In this document: piece after piece, positions 46,455-58,400 of the stretch
Numbering within the stretch: position 1 is the stretch's first letter
Layout of the letters: every line of letters begins with the position of its first letter
Source of the DNA: Byssochlamys sp. IMV 00236
Taxonomy: Eukaryota > Ascomycota > Eurotiomycetes > Eurotiales > Thermoascaceae
Direction of reading: 5' to 3'
DNA: 64,000 bases
Assembly: GCA_001931875.2 (NCBI GenBank)
Contig: MSJH02000830.1
Coordinates: 463,332-527,331 of the forward strand
Position numbers and translations under genes: made by a program
The notes under the pieces: generated by a model
What the model was told of the DNA's origin: nothing
Seen by the model: only the letters and a program-made list of their open reading frames with translations
Database searches by the model: none

Positions 46455-48425
46455 ATGCAGTCGTCTCTTTTCCGGGGCTGTCCCGCAAAGCTTCCCCGCA
46501 ATCTTCGCCCTCTACTACGTCCCCAGACCGCTCATCGCTCTCCCCTAGGGCGCAGATGGAACAGTAGAAGCGCAGGCGTGAATGCTACACCGGAATCAAG
46601 CTCTATTCGAGCTGCCTCGCAAGCTACGTTCTGGACAACAGGACGTGTCCTTCTGGTTTCTGCACTGGCCAGTGGTGCCGCTTACGCCTATGCGAGCTCC
46701 GGTGCTGGATCTGTAACTGCGGACAGTACTCGAGAACCTCAATATGGGTCATTACAGGACATGGAAAAGGTACGCGTTCTACACTATGATCTTCTCAGTA
46801 CCCCTGGGTGCCCGTATTTTGCCAATGCTCATTTTTGCAGGCCATTGCGGAGCTGCGCACCAAGCTAGGTGACAACGCGGTCAGTACAGATGAGGACGAT
46901 TTGCAAGATCACGGATATTCAGAGTGGTCTACTGTCAACGCGGACCGATTACCGGTGGCCATTGCTTATCCCAAGTCGACGGAAGACGTATCAGAGATTG
47001 CCAGAGTTTGTTCCAAGTACCGTATGCCCATGGTACCTTACTCTGGAGGCTCAAGTCTCGAAGCCAACTTTTCAGCTCCTTATGGAGGCATGACGATCGA
47101 CTTCGCTTTTATGGATCGGATCCTCGCGCTGCACGAAGAGGATATGGATGTAGTCGTCCAGCCTGCCATACAGTGGATGGAACTTAACGAACAACTCAAA
47201 CACACCGGCCTCTTCTTCCCCGTTGACCCTGGCCCTTCGGCCAAGATAGGTGGCATGGTTGGGACAAATTGCAGCGGCACGAACGCGGTCCGATATGGCA
47301 CGATGAAAGACTGGGTTATTAATTTGACCGTCGTGCTCGCGGACGGTCGCGTGATCAAGACACGGAGACGTCCACGCAAAACATCTGCTGGTTACAACCT
47401 GACGGGGTTGTTTGTCGGATCGGAGGGCACACTTGGGATCGTTACAGAGATCACCCTGAAGCTGGCTGCCACTCCAGAGAAAACGCGAGTCGGTGTCGTC
47501 TCATTCCCATCCATACGAGATGCTGCATCCACTGCGATGCAAGTGATCCGGAAAGGGGTCATAGTACAGTCGATGGAGATACTCGACGACGTTCAAATGG
47601 ATGTCATCAATCGTGCAGGTGGAACGAGTCGAACGTGGAAGAAGTTACCAACGCTCTTCTTCAAATTCTCCGGAACTTCTGCAGGGGTAGATGACAGCAT
47701 TAATCTAGTGAAGACGATAGCGAAGCAGAACAAGGCCCAGTCCTTCGACTTTGCCAAGGATGATCGAGAAGCTCATGACCTATGGTCAGCCCGTAAGCAG
47801 TCGCTGTGGAGTATGTTGGCTTTGCGAAAAGAAGGCTCCGAGGTCTGGTCCACAGATGTCGCAGTACCGATTTCTCGACTACCTGACATTATCGGTATGT
47901 GTCTTTCCGCGTTCTGAGACCATCTTCTAATCCGTACGTGCAGAAGTATCGAAGAAGGAAATGGATGACCTGGGTATCTTCGCCAGCATTCTCGGTCACA
48001 TCGGTGACGGTAACTTTCATGAGAGCATTATGTACAACCGACACGATCCTGTGGAGAAGGAACGCGTGGAAAAATGTGTACATGATATGGTCGACCGCGC
48101 TCTTGAAATGGAAGGTTCTTGCACGGTAAGTCCATGGCTGCATCAGGAACGCGTAACCGATAACTACCTTGGATCATCCTAACTGTGATACCAGGGAGAG
48201 CACGGTATTGGTCTGGGAAAGAAAGAATCACTGCTCAAGGAACTCGGCGCGGATACGATCGATATAATGCGCAGCATTAAGCTGTCTCTTGATCCCCAGT
48301 GGATCATGAATCCTGGCAAGATCTTTGATTCAACACGCGAAGTGAAAACGTTAGACACTTCCGAAGTCGAGTCTGCCAGACTGACTGGAGCTAAGCGCGG
48401 TGATAAGTCAGAAGATATCGACTAG
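46455..48425 (+). CDS. DLD1: D-lactate dehydrogenase (cytochrome), mitochondrial FAD enzyme
   Basis: Four exons (46455-46769, 46841-47894, 47944-48125, 48195-48425) give 593 residues. The enzyme oxidises D-lactate to pyruvate and passes electrons to cytochrome c. The N-terminus is Arg/Ser-rich (FRGCPAKLPRNLRPLLRPQ) and is followed by a hydrophobic segment (ATFWTTGRVLLVSALASGAA), the usual mitochondrial presequence plus inner-membrane anchor. The FAD-binding domain shows MVPYSGGSSLEANFSAPYGG, KIGGMVGTNCSGTNAVRYGT and FVGSEGTLGIVTEITLKL. The C-terminal FAD-oxidase cap has ILGHIGDGNFH, GEHGIGLGKKE and DPQWIMNPGKIF, all expected for D-2-hydroxyacid dehydrogenases. The start was chosen at MQSSLFRG; an in-frame ATG 36 bp upstream is less likely. 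The CreA sites upstream suggest glucose repression. Confidence 0.93.
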
Positions 48426-48544
48426 GAATTACGAGTTTTGCATTTTCAATAATAGAACATGTATATTTTGAATGCATATTCCATGTTACTGAGGATGTGT
48501 ACGCTGTAAACTCCATCTCTGGTGGTTGAAATTGTATTTATTGA

Positions 48545-48801
48545 TGACTCAGCACGGTCCCGCCGTCATTGGCTGCCCCTCTTCCCCGCCAAAAATGGAC
48601 GAGCGATATCGCAGTTACCATTGCCACAGCATCGCATTTTCACATCTCAAGTTTGAGCAAGTGAAGAGGTAAGTGTATGCTTTCTCTGGTCTATTTCAGT
48701 GTTGAAGCCAATATCTTTATTCGCATATTCTCATTTCCCCCATTGGAATGAACATATTACATGCAATGGTTCTCCGTCGCGAGCTTGAAGTTTTTGAGTC
48801 A
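48545..48801 (+). promoter_or_regulatory. Two Gcn4/CpcA-type sites upstream of aspartate-semialdehyde dehydrogenase
   Basis: Perfect TGASTCA heptamers occur at 48545-48551 (TGACTCA) and 48795-48801 (TGAGTCA), 474 and 224 bp before the start codon of the gene at 49019. TGASTCA is the known CpcA/Gcn4 general amino-acid control site. The second copy lies inside a probable 5' UTR intron (48669-49004, GAG|GTAAGT to CTCACAG), so the first is the better candidate. Confidence 0.5.
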
Positions 48802-49018
48802 TTCAGACACCTGGCCGAGAATTGAGCTTGCGATTTCTCGGCCTGATACAAAGATTAAATGAGCTCTTGCTGCACCTGTCCTGTAAATGCATATGGCATG
48901 GCGTTAGTTGAATTGGGCTCATTATATCTTATGCATTCATTCGGCAGTTTTTACTTCATTCAAGGCATACTTACAAGCTGACGCTCAAAGTTCTTAACTC
49001 ACAGGCCATATTGGAATA

Positions 49019-50228
49019 ATGTCGTCGCCAGTTGCAAAGAAGAAGTGCGGTATGTTATTGATCAACTCTGAAAGACTTCTTTTGGCTGGTTCTAACATTT
49101 ATTAGGTGTCTTGGGTGCCACAGGCTCTGTGGGTCAACGGTTCATCCTGTTGCTCGCCGACCACCCCTTCCTTGTGCTCCATGCTGTTGGTGCATCCAGC
49201 CGGTCTGCTGGAAAGGCATACAAGGATGCAGTGAAGTGGAAGCAGTCTATGCCCATGTCTAAGCAGCTGGGCGAACTCGTCGTTCGGGAATGTACTGCGG
49301 ACAACTTCAAGGACTGCGACATCGTCTTTTCTGGGCTTGACAGCGACGTTGCAGGCGAAGTTGGTATGTTCAAACCAATGCCAATTCCCCTGATGTGAAG
49401 CTCCCTTACTGATGTCTTGCAGAGATGGAGTTCATTAAGGCCGATATCCCCGTCTTCTCCAATGCTAAGAACCACAGAAAGAACCCAATCGTTCCTCTAG
49501 TGGTGCCCACGGTCAACCTGCAGCATCTGGACCTGATCCATCACCAGAGGAAGCAGCTCGGCATGAAGAAGGGATTCCTTGTCTGCAACTCGAACTGCGC
49601 CGTTATTGGTATCGTCATTCCGTTTGCCGCTCTCCAGGCCAAGTTCGGTCCTGTCGAGTACGTGGAAGTCTTCACGGAGCAGGCAGTATCTGGCGCTGGT
49701 TATCCTGGTGTTCCCAGCATGGACATTATGGATAATGTCATTCCCTTCATTAGCGGCGAAGAGGACAAGCTCGAGAACGAGGCTCAGAAGATTCTGGGCT
49801 CTATGAATGCTGATGCCACTGCTTTTGAAGAGCAGTCTGACCTCAAGGTCGGTGCCACCTGCACCCGTGTTGGTGTTACGGACGGCCACATGGCATACGT
49901 TTCTCTACGCTTCAAGAACCACCCGGCGCCTACGGCGGAACAGGTTAAGCAGGCACTCAGAGAATACAAGTCCGAGGCCCAGAAGCTAGGATGTCATTCC
50001 GCACCAGAGCAAGCTATCGTGGTTTTCGACGAGCCCGATCGACCACAACCAAGACTTGACCGCAACCTGTCGAATGGATACGCCGTCAGCGTTGGACGCG
50101 TCCGTGAAGCACCTGCCGGTGGTTACTTCGATCTCCGTTTCGCCTGTCTTTCCCACAACACAGTCATTGGCGCCGCAGGCTCATCCATCCTCAACGCTGA
50201 GGCTGCTGTCATCAAGGGACTTATCTAA
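49019..50228 (+). CDS. HOM2: Aspartate-semialdehyde dehydrogenase
   Basis: Three exons (49019-49049, 49106-49363, 49423-50228) give 364 residues, the usual fungal length. The enzyme reduces aspartyl phosphate with NADPH to aspartate semialdehyde, the branch towards threonine, methionine and isoleucine, in the cytosol. The Rossmann loop is [13 protein letters not shown] at residue 11 onwards. The catalytic cysteine is in CNSNCAVIG (~154) and a conserved His in [11 protein letters not shown] (~250). [20 protein letters not shown] is typical of the fungal/archaeal subclass. The first intron splits GG of the glycine-rich loop. A 5' UTR intron of 336 bp is likely upstream. Two Gcn4/CpcA-type sites upstream fit cross-pathway control. 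Confidence 0.96.
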
Positions 50229-50344
50229 ATTAGACCAAAAAAGTAAAGATCTAGTACATACATAGCGCTTTCAATTCAGAAATAATTCTCCAAAAACATA
50301 GGTTTGTCGTGTTTGCATTCATATTTGATTACATAATAAGGTAG

Positions 50345-50436
50345 AGGGCTGAACCCGCCAAGGCGGTCAAGTCAATTAGAATCAGATTAGGACTAGTACT
50401 AGGGCTCGAACCCACAGGCCGTCCGCTAAGCGAATT
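50345..50436 (+). promoter_or_regulatory. Ribosomal protein promoter module (dyads plus 13-mer), eS4 copy
   Basis: Dyad-like AGGGCTGAACCC at 50345-50356, AGGGCTCGAACCC at 50401-50413 and the 13-mer CGCTAAGCGAATT at 50424-50436, about 95-190 bp before the eS4 start codon. The 13-mer is identical to that upstream of eL37 at 20399-20411. The gap between dyad and 13-mer is 10 bp here and 7 bp there. Function is inferred from co-occurrence. Confidence 0.6.
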
Positions 50437-50531
50437 TTGCGAGTGGATATCTCAACTTCTCGACTTGACGGGATTCTTCCTTCGCGACACCCTCGACAAC
50501 TTTAACGGTTTGAGTCGACAGAGCAGTCAAA

Positions 50532-51750
50532 ATGGGCCGTGGACCGTAAGTGAATCCATTGAATTACATTCACATCGCAGATTGTCTCTCAGCAGATTCT
50601 CTCGAGAGAGAGGCTCTGTTCTTTCGTCGCTGCGACCGTCGTGATCATGGATTGGAACATCGAAACTGATGAGTTTTGCTATACAGAAAGAAGCACCAGA
50701 AGCGCCTTAGTGCGCCCTCGCACTGGCTCCTGGACAAAATGTCCGGAACCTATGCTCCCAAGGCCTCTCCTGGTCCTCACAAGCTCCGGGACTGCCTGCC
50801 TCTGATCGTCTTCATCCGTAACCGGTACGACATGCCAATCTACATGCAACAAATTCGGTCGAGGGATCGGGGAACTGACAAGATATCTTCTTCTATAGCC
50901 TGAAGTACGCTCTTAACGGCCGCGAGGTTACCGCCATCCTGATGCAGCGTCTCGTCAAGGTCGACGGCAAGGTCCGCACTGACTCGACCTACCCTGCCGG
51001 TTTCATGGACGTCATCACCATCGAGAAGACCGGCGAGCACTTCCGTCTCGTCTACGACACCAAGGGCCGTTTCACCGTCCACCGTATCCAGGCTGAGGAG
51101 GCTGAGTACAAGCTGGGCCGTGTCAAGCGCGTTCAGCTCGGCAAGGGCGGGATCCCATTCTTGGTTACGCACGATGCGAGAACGTGAGTTTATGCTCTCC
51201 ACAAGTTCCGCGTCATTCAGTCGTTGGACCAAGCTTTGGTTGATCGGCGGAGGACGAGGATTCCCTTTCCTACTGGAGACAGTGAGATCGCATTGTGCGT
51301 GGACATGTTTGTGCTGACAGTAGCTTTCTACAGCATCCGCTACCCCGACCCCTCCATCCGTGTCAACGACACCGTGAAGATTGACCTCGCCACTGGCAAG
51401 ATCACCGACTTCGTTCGCTTCGACACTGGTGTTGTCGTTATGGTCACTGGTGGTCGTAACATGGGTCGTGTTGGTGTCATCACCCACCGTGAGCGTCACG
51501 ATGGTGGTTTCAACATCGTCCACATCAAGGATGCCATTGACAACACCTTCGCCACTCGTGAGTCCAACGTCTTCGTCATTGGACGCGAGAAGCCCTGGAT
51601 CTCCCTGCCCAAGGGCAAGGGTGTCAAGGTATGTTTTTAATGCCCACCATAGAGTATTGGAATCTTGGGCAAGAGGCTAACATTATCCCACAGCTCTCCA
51701 TCGCTGAGGAGCGTGACCGCCGCCGTGCTTACGCTATTGCTGGCCAGTAA
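50532..51750 (+). CDS. rps4: 40S ribosomal protein eS4
   Basis: Five exons (50532-50545, 50687-50824, 50899-51183, 51334-51628, 51694-51750) give 262 residues, the family's usual length. It is a structural protein of the small subunit. The N-terminus [20 protein letters not shown] is diagnostic; then the S4-type RNA-binding domain ([20 protein letters not shown]), a central domain ([32 protein letters not shown]) and the KOW segment ([19 protein letters not shown]), ending [10 protein letters not shown]. Introns 1 and 3 are rather long (141 and 150 bp), which is frequent in ribosomal protein genes; I looked for box C/D snoRNA hosts in them and found none. Codon use is strongly biased to C-ending codons, as expected for high expression. 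Confidence 0.97.
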
Positions 51751-53704
51751 ATTGGTCCGGTAGGTTCCAAACAAGCGTAACACTCAAACCAAAAAGTAAA
51801 AATATTTTTTATGAGAGACGGCGTCTTGTCTTGACTTGCAGCTGTGTGAGGACAACAGCCTAGGATTCGCGAGGGAAAATGGCGCGTAGCATAGGGATTC
51901 GCTCTATCTTCTATTCGAGTAGAAATCCAGACATAGCAAGCAAACAGCCCGGGATGGGATATTTGTCTCCATAGTTCATGATATGATACCTTTTCTGATT
52001 CTTCATGATGTTGAAACCCCGTCAGCACATATCTCGTAATCTCCTACTCCTTAGCCCACCCCCGATTCTGTCTCCCAGTATCAGCAACCATAGAAGAACC
52101 ACCCACCAGGTAACAATAGATAGTTGTCATTTACTACGCCGCAATCCGTATTCTCAATCATACCGTCCAATTAGTCAGTCAATCCTGCGCGCTACCATAA
52201 CAAAACAAACCACAATCCCATGCGAATCCACGTATGCACCACATCATACCACATACAGACAAAACAAACAACACTCGCATATTTCCTACATGAACAAACC
52301 CTCCCCAATCCTCTTACATCAGAACATTTGTACATACATACATACATTACATACATATGCTCATGCACATGTATGTATATGCAGACGAAAAACATCTATG
52401 TATATCATTCATATTAAATCCCTCAACAATCAACAAACAACACTCAGTATACTATCCCTGATATACGAGCAAGCAGGCATATAGCCAGATTCTAGACCCC
52501 CAATTCCTACGCATATGTAACTAACGCCTTACCCTGAGTAAGCAGAAGCCTCACTAGTTAACTAACTATGTACGTAAAACACGTAGGTTAAATCAGATAA
52601 CTAACAGCATATACACGTGGCTACGACTCCATTCTTTTTCCCCCACCATTTCTACCCAGCCTCAGCCACACATGATGCAAGTTAATATTATTAGTAGTTT
52701 AGTTAGTTAGTTTAATATTGCCCAATGCACGATTAGTGAAGATCAGATTTAACTGTGGCGGGTTTTCCCACTCTACTTAAAAATAAGGGACAGCGCCGTT
52801 GGGTGACCAGATCAGGGGGTGGGTTTCCGAATCGGGCGGCATGCATAAGTGATTTCTCGCTAGTACCGAGTCTACGGGTATAGTGGGAACGTCGCCTGAG
52901 GAGGTCCGAAAGGGGGAAGATGGAAGTTAAGGGAGGCTGTGGTCGATTTGGGAGATAGTAGGGTCTGTAGAAGGGTCTTTTGGAAGGGGGTAAGGCGTAT
53001 CTACTTTGTGTGGAGGATTGTTATTGGTTCCTGCCAATGTGGGATTGAAGAAGCTAGTTTGAAGCAACAGATTGGGCTATATACATGACTTGCGGCAAAG
53101 TGGATGACAAGATGGTATGCTGCGGGTTTCATGTATGTTGGGTAAGCCTCATGTAACGGCTATACGCAGCACATGGACGGTGACGTCGATCTGCATCGGA
53201 AAAAAAGAACAGACAATTGCATGGTAAGTTGATAAGCAAAGTGATTCGTTGGTGCTCGTTCCTATCGGTTTATGTTGAAGGGGTATTATAAAACGTCTCC
53301 TTGCAGGAAAGTAGAAGGACAAAAGACTCGTCGAACAGGTAAATCAGGCCAAAAGACAATGCTGGACCTCCAACGCCACAACAGCGCACATTTGCATTCT
53401 GGGTGCGGCAGAAGGGCCGCACTCGTAATAGAAAACTCCCCTAACGCCAATCTTCAAGAATAATCAATGCAAACATCCTTCCCCGGCATACCAACATCGG
53501 AATAGTTCAGCAATCGTGCATTACGGCGTTAGCTAGACCATGAAAGCGAACTGCAAAAAAGAAGGTCAGAGGAAGGAATCAAGCATCATGGAAACTGTCC
53601 AGGATGCCAAGACATCATGACGAGAGATCCTGGCGCTTTCTCTGTTTCAAGGGCTGTTCAGCCCATATTGAGTGGATATAAATACTGTGGCTCACTCGGG
53701 CCAG
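51751..53704. other. Long convergent intergenic region with a CATA-type simple repeat
   Basis: About 2 kb between the 3' ends of eS4 and the RasGEF-like gene. A simple repeat of the form (CATA)n runs near 52332-52357, followed by CATGTATGTATATG, which can pair back. Frames at 52005-52484 and 53272-53463 follow low-complexity DNA and look non-coding. No gene seen. Confidence 0.45.
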
Positions 53705-55461
53705 TTAGCTTATCTCTTGCAGTCCTTGAGATAGCTCATCCAAGGCACTTTCACCACGCCGCCTGGACTCTCTGATATGAGGCAGTAGAAAAGGAATTCC
53801 AGGAGCTTCCTGCACCCGCCGCCTGTAAGCAGCAAAGTTATCAGAAGCATCCAGCAGATACGAAAGGCTAGGCGAAAGTGACTGTTCAAATAAGACAATG
53901 TCAAGGGCAAGATTGACATCGGAACTTTGTAACCCAGCTATCTTGTAGTCCCGCAGACCCTTAATGAGAGCGGTAGCAGAGTTGTAATTTCGCAAGGTGT
54001 CGAGGACCTGATTAACAAATGTCAGAAATAGGACACCATGATATCGAGGACCAGAGAGTAATCTTCAATGTAAGTTACTCGATATTGCTGTCGAAAAATG
54101 GCGCCAAAAAAGAAAGTAAATTTACGGAAAAGGTGAGTAAGTATTGAGATCCAAAGAACCAGTGGCTTACCTGTATACAGTCTTGAATGTAGCTTGACAG
54201 ATCCGGTAATGCAAGGCAGCATTCCCACACAGCAGTGGCGAGCGCATGCCACCTTGCAACGAGATGTTTGAGAGTAGGCCCTTCATTGATGATATCACCC
54301 CGAGAAAGACGCGCAAAGTCTAGCTCATCCGAAGTTGTCAATGTCCGTGCCAAGTCAGCAGGAGAGATAGAGCCAAACACATCTTCCACAAAAGGAACGG
54401 ATACGTCAAAATTCTGCATCCAGTTCATCTTCGAAGTGTGAATATAGGTTCGCTGGAAGCGCACTGCCAAGACTGAAAGCATCTTCAAGATTGACGTGAG
54501 ACTTGGAGGATGGTCTTTGAAGATCCTTTGGATGGGCCCGGCAATGAACTCAAAGGCAGGGCCGTCCACGAACGATATATTCGACTGATCTGCTTCGTGA
54601 AAGTTGAGCAGGCACTGGACCAATGCTCTGTGTGCAAAGGGACTTCGTGTACGAAGATGCTGAAAACCATCAGCAAAACTGCAACTTTCTGCTGCAAGAC
54701 TTCATATTACTGACCTTCTCGACGTCCTTATACTTCTCAATCTCTTCTGGATAGGCATGGAGATGATTTGAGAGATGGATGAAAAAAGCTGTGTGTTGAA
54801 GAAGGAACCACTCCACAGAAGGAGCACTGTAGCCTAGAGAATACCGTACCCACTCTTCGAACGAGATAGTCTTGAAGAGTAAGTGACTCTCAGCATCAAT
54901 ATCCGTAGCGATTGAAGATGCGTCGGCTTCATGTAATGCTTGCACAGGGAACCAGCCCCAGGGAGCCAGGGCAGGTTTGCTTGCTTTGAATCGACGCAGG
55001 ATTTCTTCGACCTTCTGGATGTGCGAAAGGTTGACGATGAATGGGATGTCTTCTGGTTCGAGAAGTGCTATCAGGAAGTCGTCAATGGTGTTTGAGTTAC
55101 GGTTTTGCAAGACACTCCTAGGGAAATTGGGATCATGGAAAAGGCCATATCTGATGACACGGCCAATATCTTGGACATCGAATGTCCAAAGGACGGTCGT
55201 CGCTTCATCCTCCCACCATCTGTAAGGTACGAATAATCCGGGTCGTTCTGCAGCAGGCTGAAAGAGAGAGGGGAAATTCATTTGCTGTTCAGACATCATC
55301 CCACTTCTACCTTTGTCGAGAGTATCACCGGAAACTCCGTTTGAGAAGAGTACTCTCTGTGCAAGAGAATAACTGTCATGCACATGGAGAGAGGAGGGAG
55401 TCAGACCAGACTCAGACGATGGTTCGAACGGACCATTTGCGTAGCCAGCAGGGGTAGTCAT
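53705..55461 (-). CDS. RasGEF-domain protein
   Basis: Three exons (54715-55461, 54171-54659, 53705-54007; introns 55 and 163 bp) give 512 residues. The C-terminal ~240 residues match the Cdc25/RasGEF catalytic fold: SISPADLARTLTTSDELDFA at the first conserved region, LKHLVARWHALATAVWECCL at the second, LRNYNSATALIKGLRDYKIA at the third and YRRRVQEAPGIPFLLPHIRE near the end. Some usual residues differ, for example there is no tryptophan pair after SCR3, so activity is not assured. The N-terminal half (~60-250; PYRWWEDEATTVLWTFDVQD, EDIPFIVNLSHIQKVEEILR, PAPSVEW-like SVEWFLLQHTAFFIHL) is unassigned. It is probably a cytosolic exchange factor for a Ras-type GTPase. The start MTTPAGYANG is the only clear one; short frames upstream could be a 5' UTR. 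Confidence 0.75.
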
Positions 55462-58400
55462 TGCAGCAAATCGACAACCAGATCGTCCACAAATCGCCTA
55501 TAGCCAGAAACGATAACGTGGGGTCATACGGAATGCTCTCTCGGCATTGAATAATGTTACCTGTCTTCCACCATACAGTAGTAGAGTATGACTGCAGCCC
55601 TAGAGATCCACGAAGAAGCAATTTGGGACAGGGCAGTCGGGGCCTGGGAGTTGTGGAAGCACGGCATACAGATCCAAGATTCTGGACGGGGACTAACCGC
55701 TGAGCAGGAATAAGCATGCAAGCCTATAGCCTCAGTCTCCGGCGTTGCCACGCCCTGGACGGCTTCCGAGGGGCTATGGCCCCTCGTAGCTTTTAACCTA
55801 CTAGCGTTTGTACGGGCACGGAGTACAACGGAGGCCACAGCCAGAGTGGCACATATGGTAGTAGTAAGAGCGATCGTCCAGTCCCGAACCTCTGGGTCTT
55901 CGCTCCCAGGAGCCAGGTTAACCGTACTCGGGGGCCGTGATAGTGAGCTGACTAGTTGCTGCCGGGCTGTCAATCTTTACCCGCTGGGCCGGTGGTAGCC
56001 TTTTGGCTTCAAGGACCGTTCGGGTATCCACCACTAGTTATCGGGGAGTTGAATCGTCAGCGGCGACTGATCGGTGCAGGGAGTTGTCCACTCCTTCCAA
56101 GGCTACTCTATGGCGTGGTCCTGAGTCAATTCGTTGCCTCCAAAGCTCCAATAGTTGCACCCTTTACGGTGAAATCACATACTCCGTAGAGAATGCAGAG
56201 AAGCGGTCAACGCCTTGTTCATGGGGTTCGTCCAAGGGTTGCCCTGCGGTCGCACCATTTCTTGGTGCGGAGAACATTGTCTCCAGTCGCTTGGGTCGCT
56301 TCGTGCTCGTTAGACCGGTATATATTACGGGGGTTTTGGTCATGACCATAAGGCCGTGAACGTGGCCTGGAGCCCTGTAGATGGATATCTGTAAGCCGGA
56401 ACGACAGCTGAATATTCAGATCCCACGCCGCCTCGCCTCCACACAGCTACTCGGGATTAAATAAAATTGGGTGCCCGACGAAGCGTGGAAGATCCGTCAC
56501 AATCCATTCCGTGACCGGCTATCCCTCCCACAGTGCCAAAAGGGGAGTCACCTCCCAGCAAACCGTATTGGACTCGTCAGCTACCTACCTTGACGGTCAA
56601 TATCCGAGAGGGTCCGGATCCCTGTATGTCCGTCCGGCCTTTTGCCCTTCAATGTGCTTCTTTAGATCTGCCAGCGCGAGTACGAGCACTCCAGCCCATG
56701 CCTCTGCATAGAGTACCTGTACCCGCTATGGATCCCGGTGGCAAGTGAGTCTCGGGTATCACCTTGTGCATATTATTACATTAATCATTATTGTGGACGT
56801 CTGGACTAGATCAGATCGATAGACACTGGACATCAATTTTCACTGGTGGCTGCGCCACGGGAGACCCGGGGCAGCCGAACCAGAGAAACAGCTAGGGGAG
56901 ACCGTCGGGGTAAACCGCAGACCTACTGAAACACCGCTCTTCTGACGTTAGATCGCCGTTCTAAAGGCCAGGAGTGGATCTCATCTCGCATGGCATCTGG
57001 GTACTGTGGTAAGTGCTAGGAAACAGATAAAATCGCCGGGCCATTGATGAGCGAGTACCTGGGTCTCTGAATGTTCGAAACGCCTAGTCCCACCGGTCTC
57101 ATGGTGTCATGGTTCGTTATCAGCTGGGCAAAAATAAGGACCGGGCCACCCGAGAAAATACCGTCAGTAGAAATTGATGGGCCTGCCTTGCAGATCTCCT
57201 TGCACGTCTGTCGTTGACTTGTTGTGATGGTGATGGTGAAGGAGAAGGAGAAGGGGATGCTGGATGGGAGGGAAATGCAGACTCTGCTGTCTCTGACGCC
57301 TGAGGAAGTTCCCGGCTGCGGCACATGATTCCCATCTGGACTGGCCAACTCCCGTCCTGCCAAACCTCCCATCTCTTCTCCCAACGACATTAACAGAGAG
57401 AAAAAAAAAATGAGGTCTGCTATCCGGAAAGCTTGACACGGCCTGGGCTTGGGCTTGACGAATCTCTGTCGTCATGGTACGTTCTATCTTGTTTCTGCCT
57501 TTCCTGTCTGAGCTGGAGTCACTTGGTGAGCCCTGCGAGGGCGGATTGACGTCTCATCCTGAGTACGGGGTAACAGAACAATAAGTAATACGGAGTTGAC
57601 TGCCTTTCATGACGACGGTGACCTCATTTCCTAGGGCTACTTTACTACAATATTATTCTTCTATCTCCATCCCTAAGAACACAGAACTGCGGGGATCAAC
57701 CTTCGACGGATCGGACCTCGGCAACCTTAAAACATTATTGACTTTATATTCCCATCTGGCATCATTACTGTCATTATTGATCTATCAATTATCTTAAAAA
57801 GCGGGTCACTCGTCCGAGGAGTCTTTCAGCCTTAGCAAAGAGTGCTCTGATATCGTCCCCGGGCGAATGGACGATCGCCTGGGGGACGATAATAATGATC
57901 ATGACCAGCATCACCATCTAAGCTCAAGGGCCAAAGATGGACAATACAGGAACAGGTTTAGCGGGTGCCGGTTAATCTAGTATTTCCACCTATATTTCTA
58001 AGCGCCATTACTGGCTTCTGCTCAGCGCACATCTTGTGATTTGCAAGTTGCCAAACGAATGGGTGGTCTCCTTTTCACTGCCCCAGAACAAGCTTCCTCA
58101 CGTTCCACTCTGAGTTCCAAGGTTCTTCACGGATGGACCCGAGGGCGCAGATGCAAAAGGCGACGTCCTCACTGAATAATTTACTTGCTGATTCCTTTTG
58201 CAGAAAGACACGGGTGTCGCCCTCCACTATTGTCTTTGTACTTAGTGTGGGATATTGGTACGTCCCTTATACGAATACAGGTGAAAAAGGAGCAGAGGTA
58301 AACCAAAGACCATTCGAGCGTTAAACCTGGCCGACATGATTTGCTTGCCAGTCCAAAGATCATACTGTCCCCTCCGTGTTTGCCAAGCGCTAGGTCACAT

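Noticed and set aside
49497..49889. 130-aa minus-strand frame
   Set aside because: Antisense to aspartate-semialdehyde dehydrogenase exon 3.
50401..50413. tRNA-like GGGTTCGAGCCC on the minus strand
   Set aside because: The T-stem has a mismatch and no matching 5' acceptor strand exists.
50546..50686. snoRNA inside eS4 intron 1
   Set aside because: CTGATGA occurs only at the 3' end and no paired C and D boxes are placed correctly.
50840..51523. 227-aa minus-strand frame
   Set aside because: Antisense shadow of the eS4 exons, produced by their biased codon use.
55557..55973. 138-aa minus-strand frame upstream of the RasGEF gene
   Set aside because: It can be spliced (GTAACA...CTATAG) but then ends after a dozen codons, and no splice joins it in frame to the RasGEF start.
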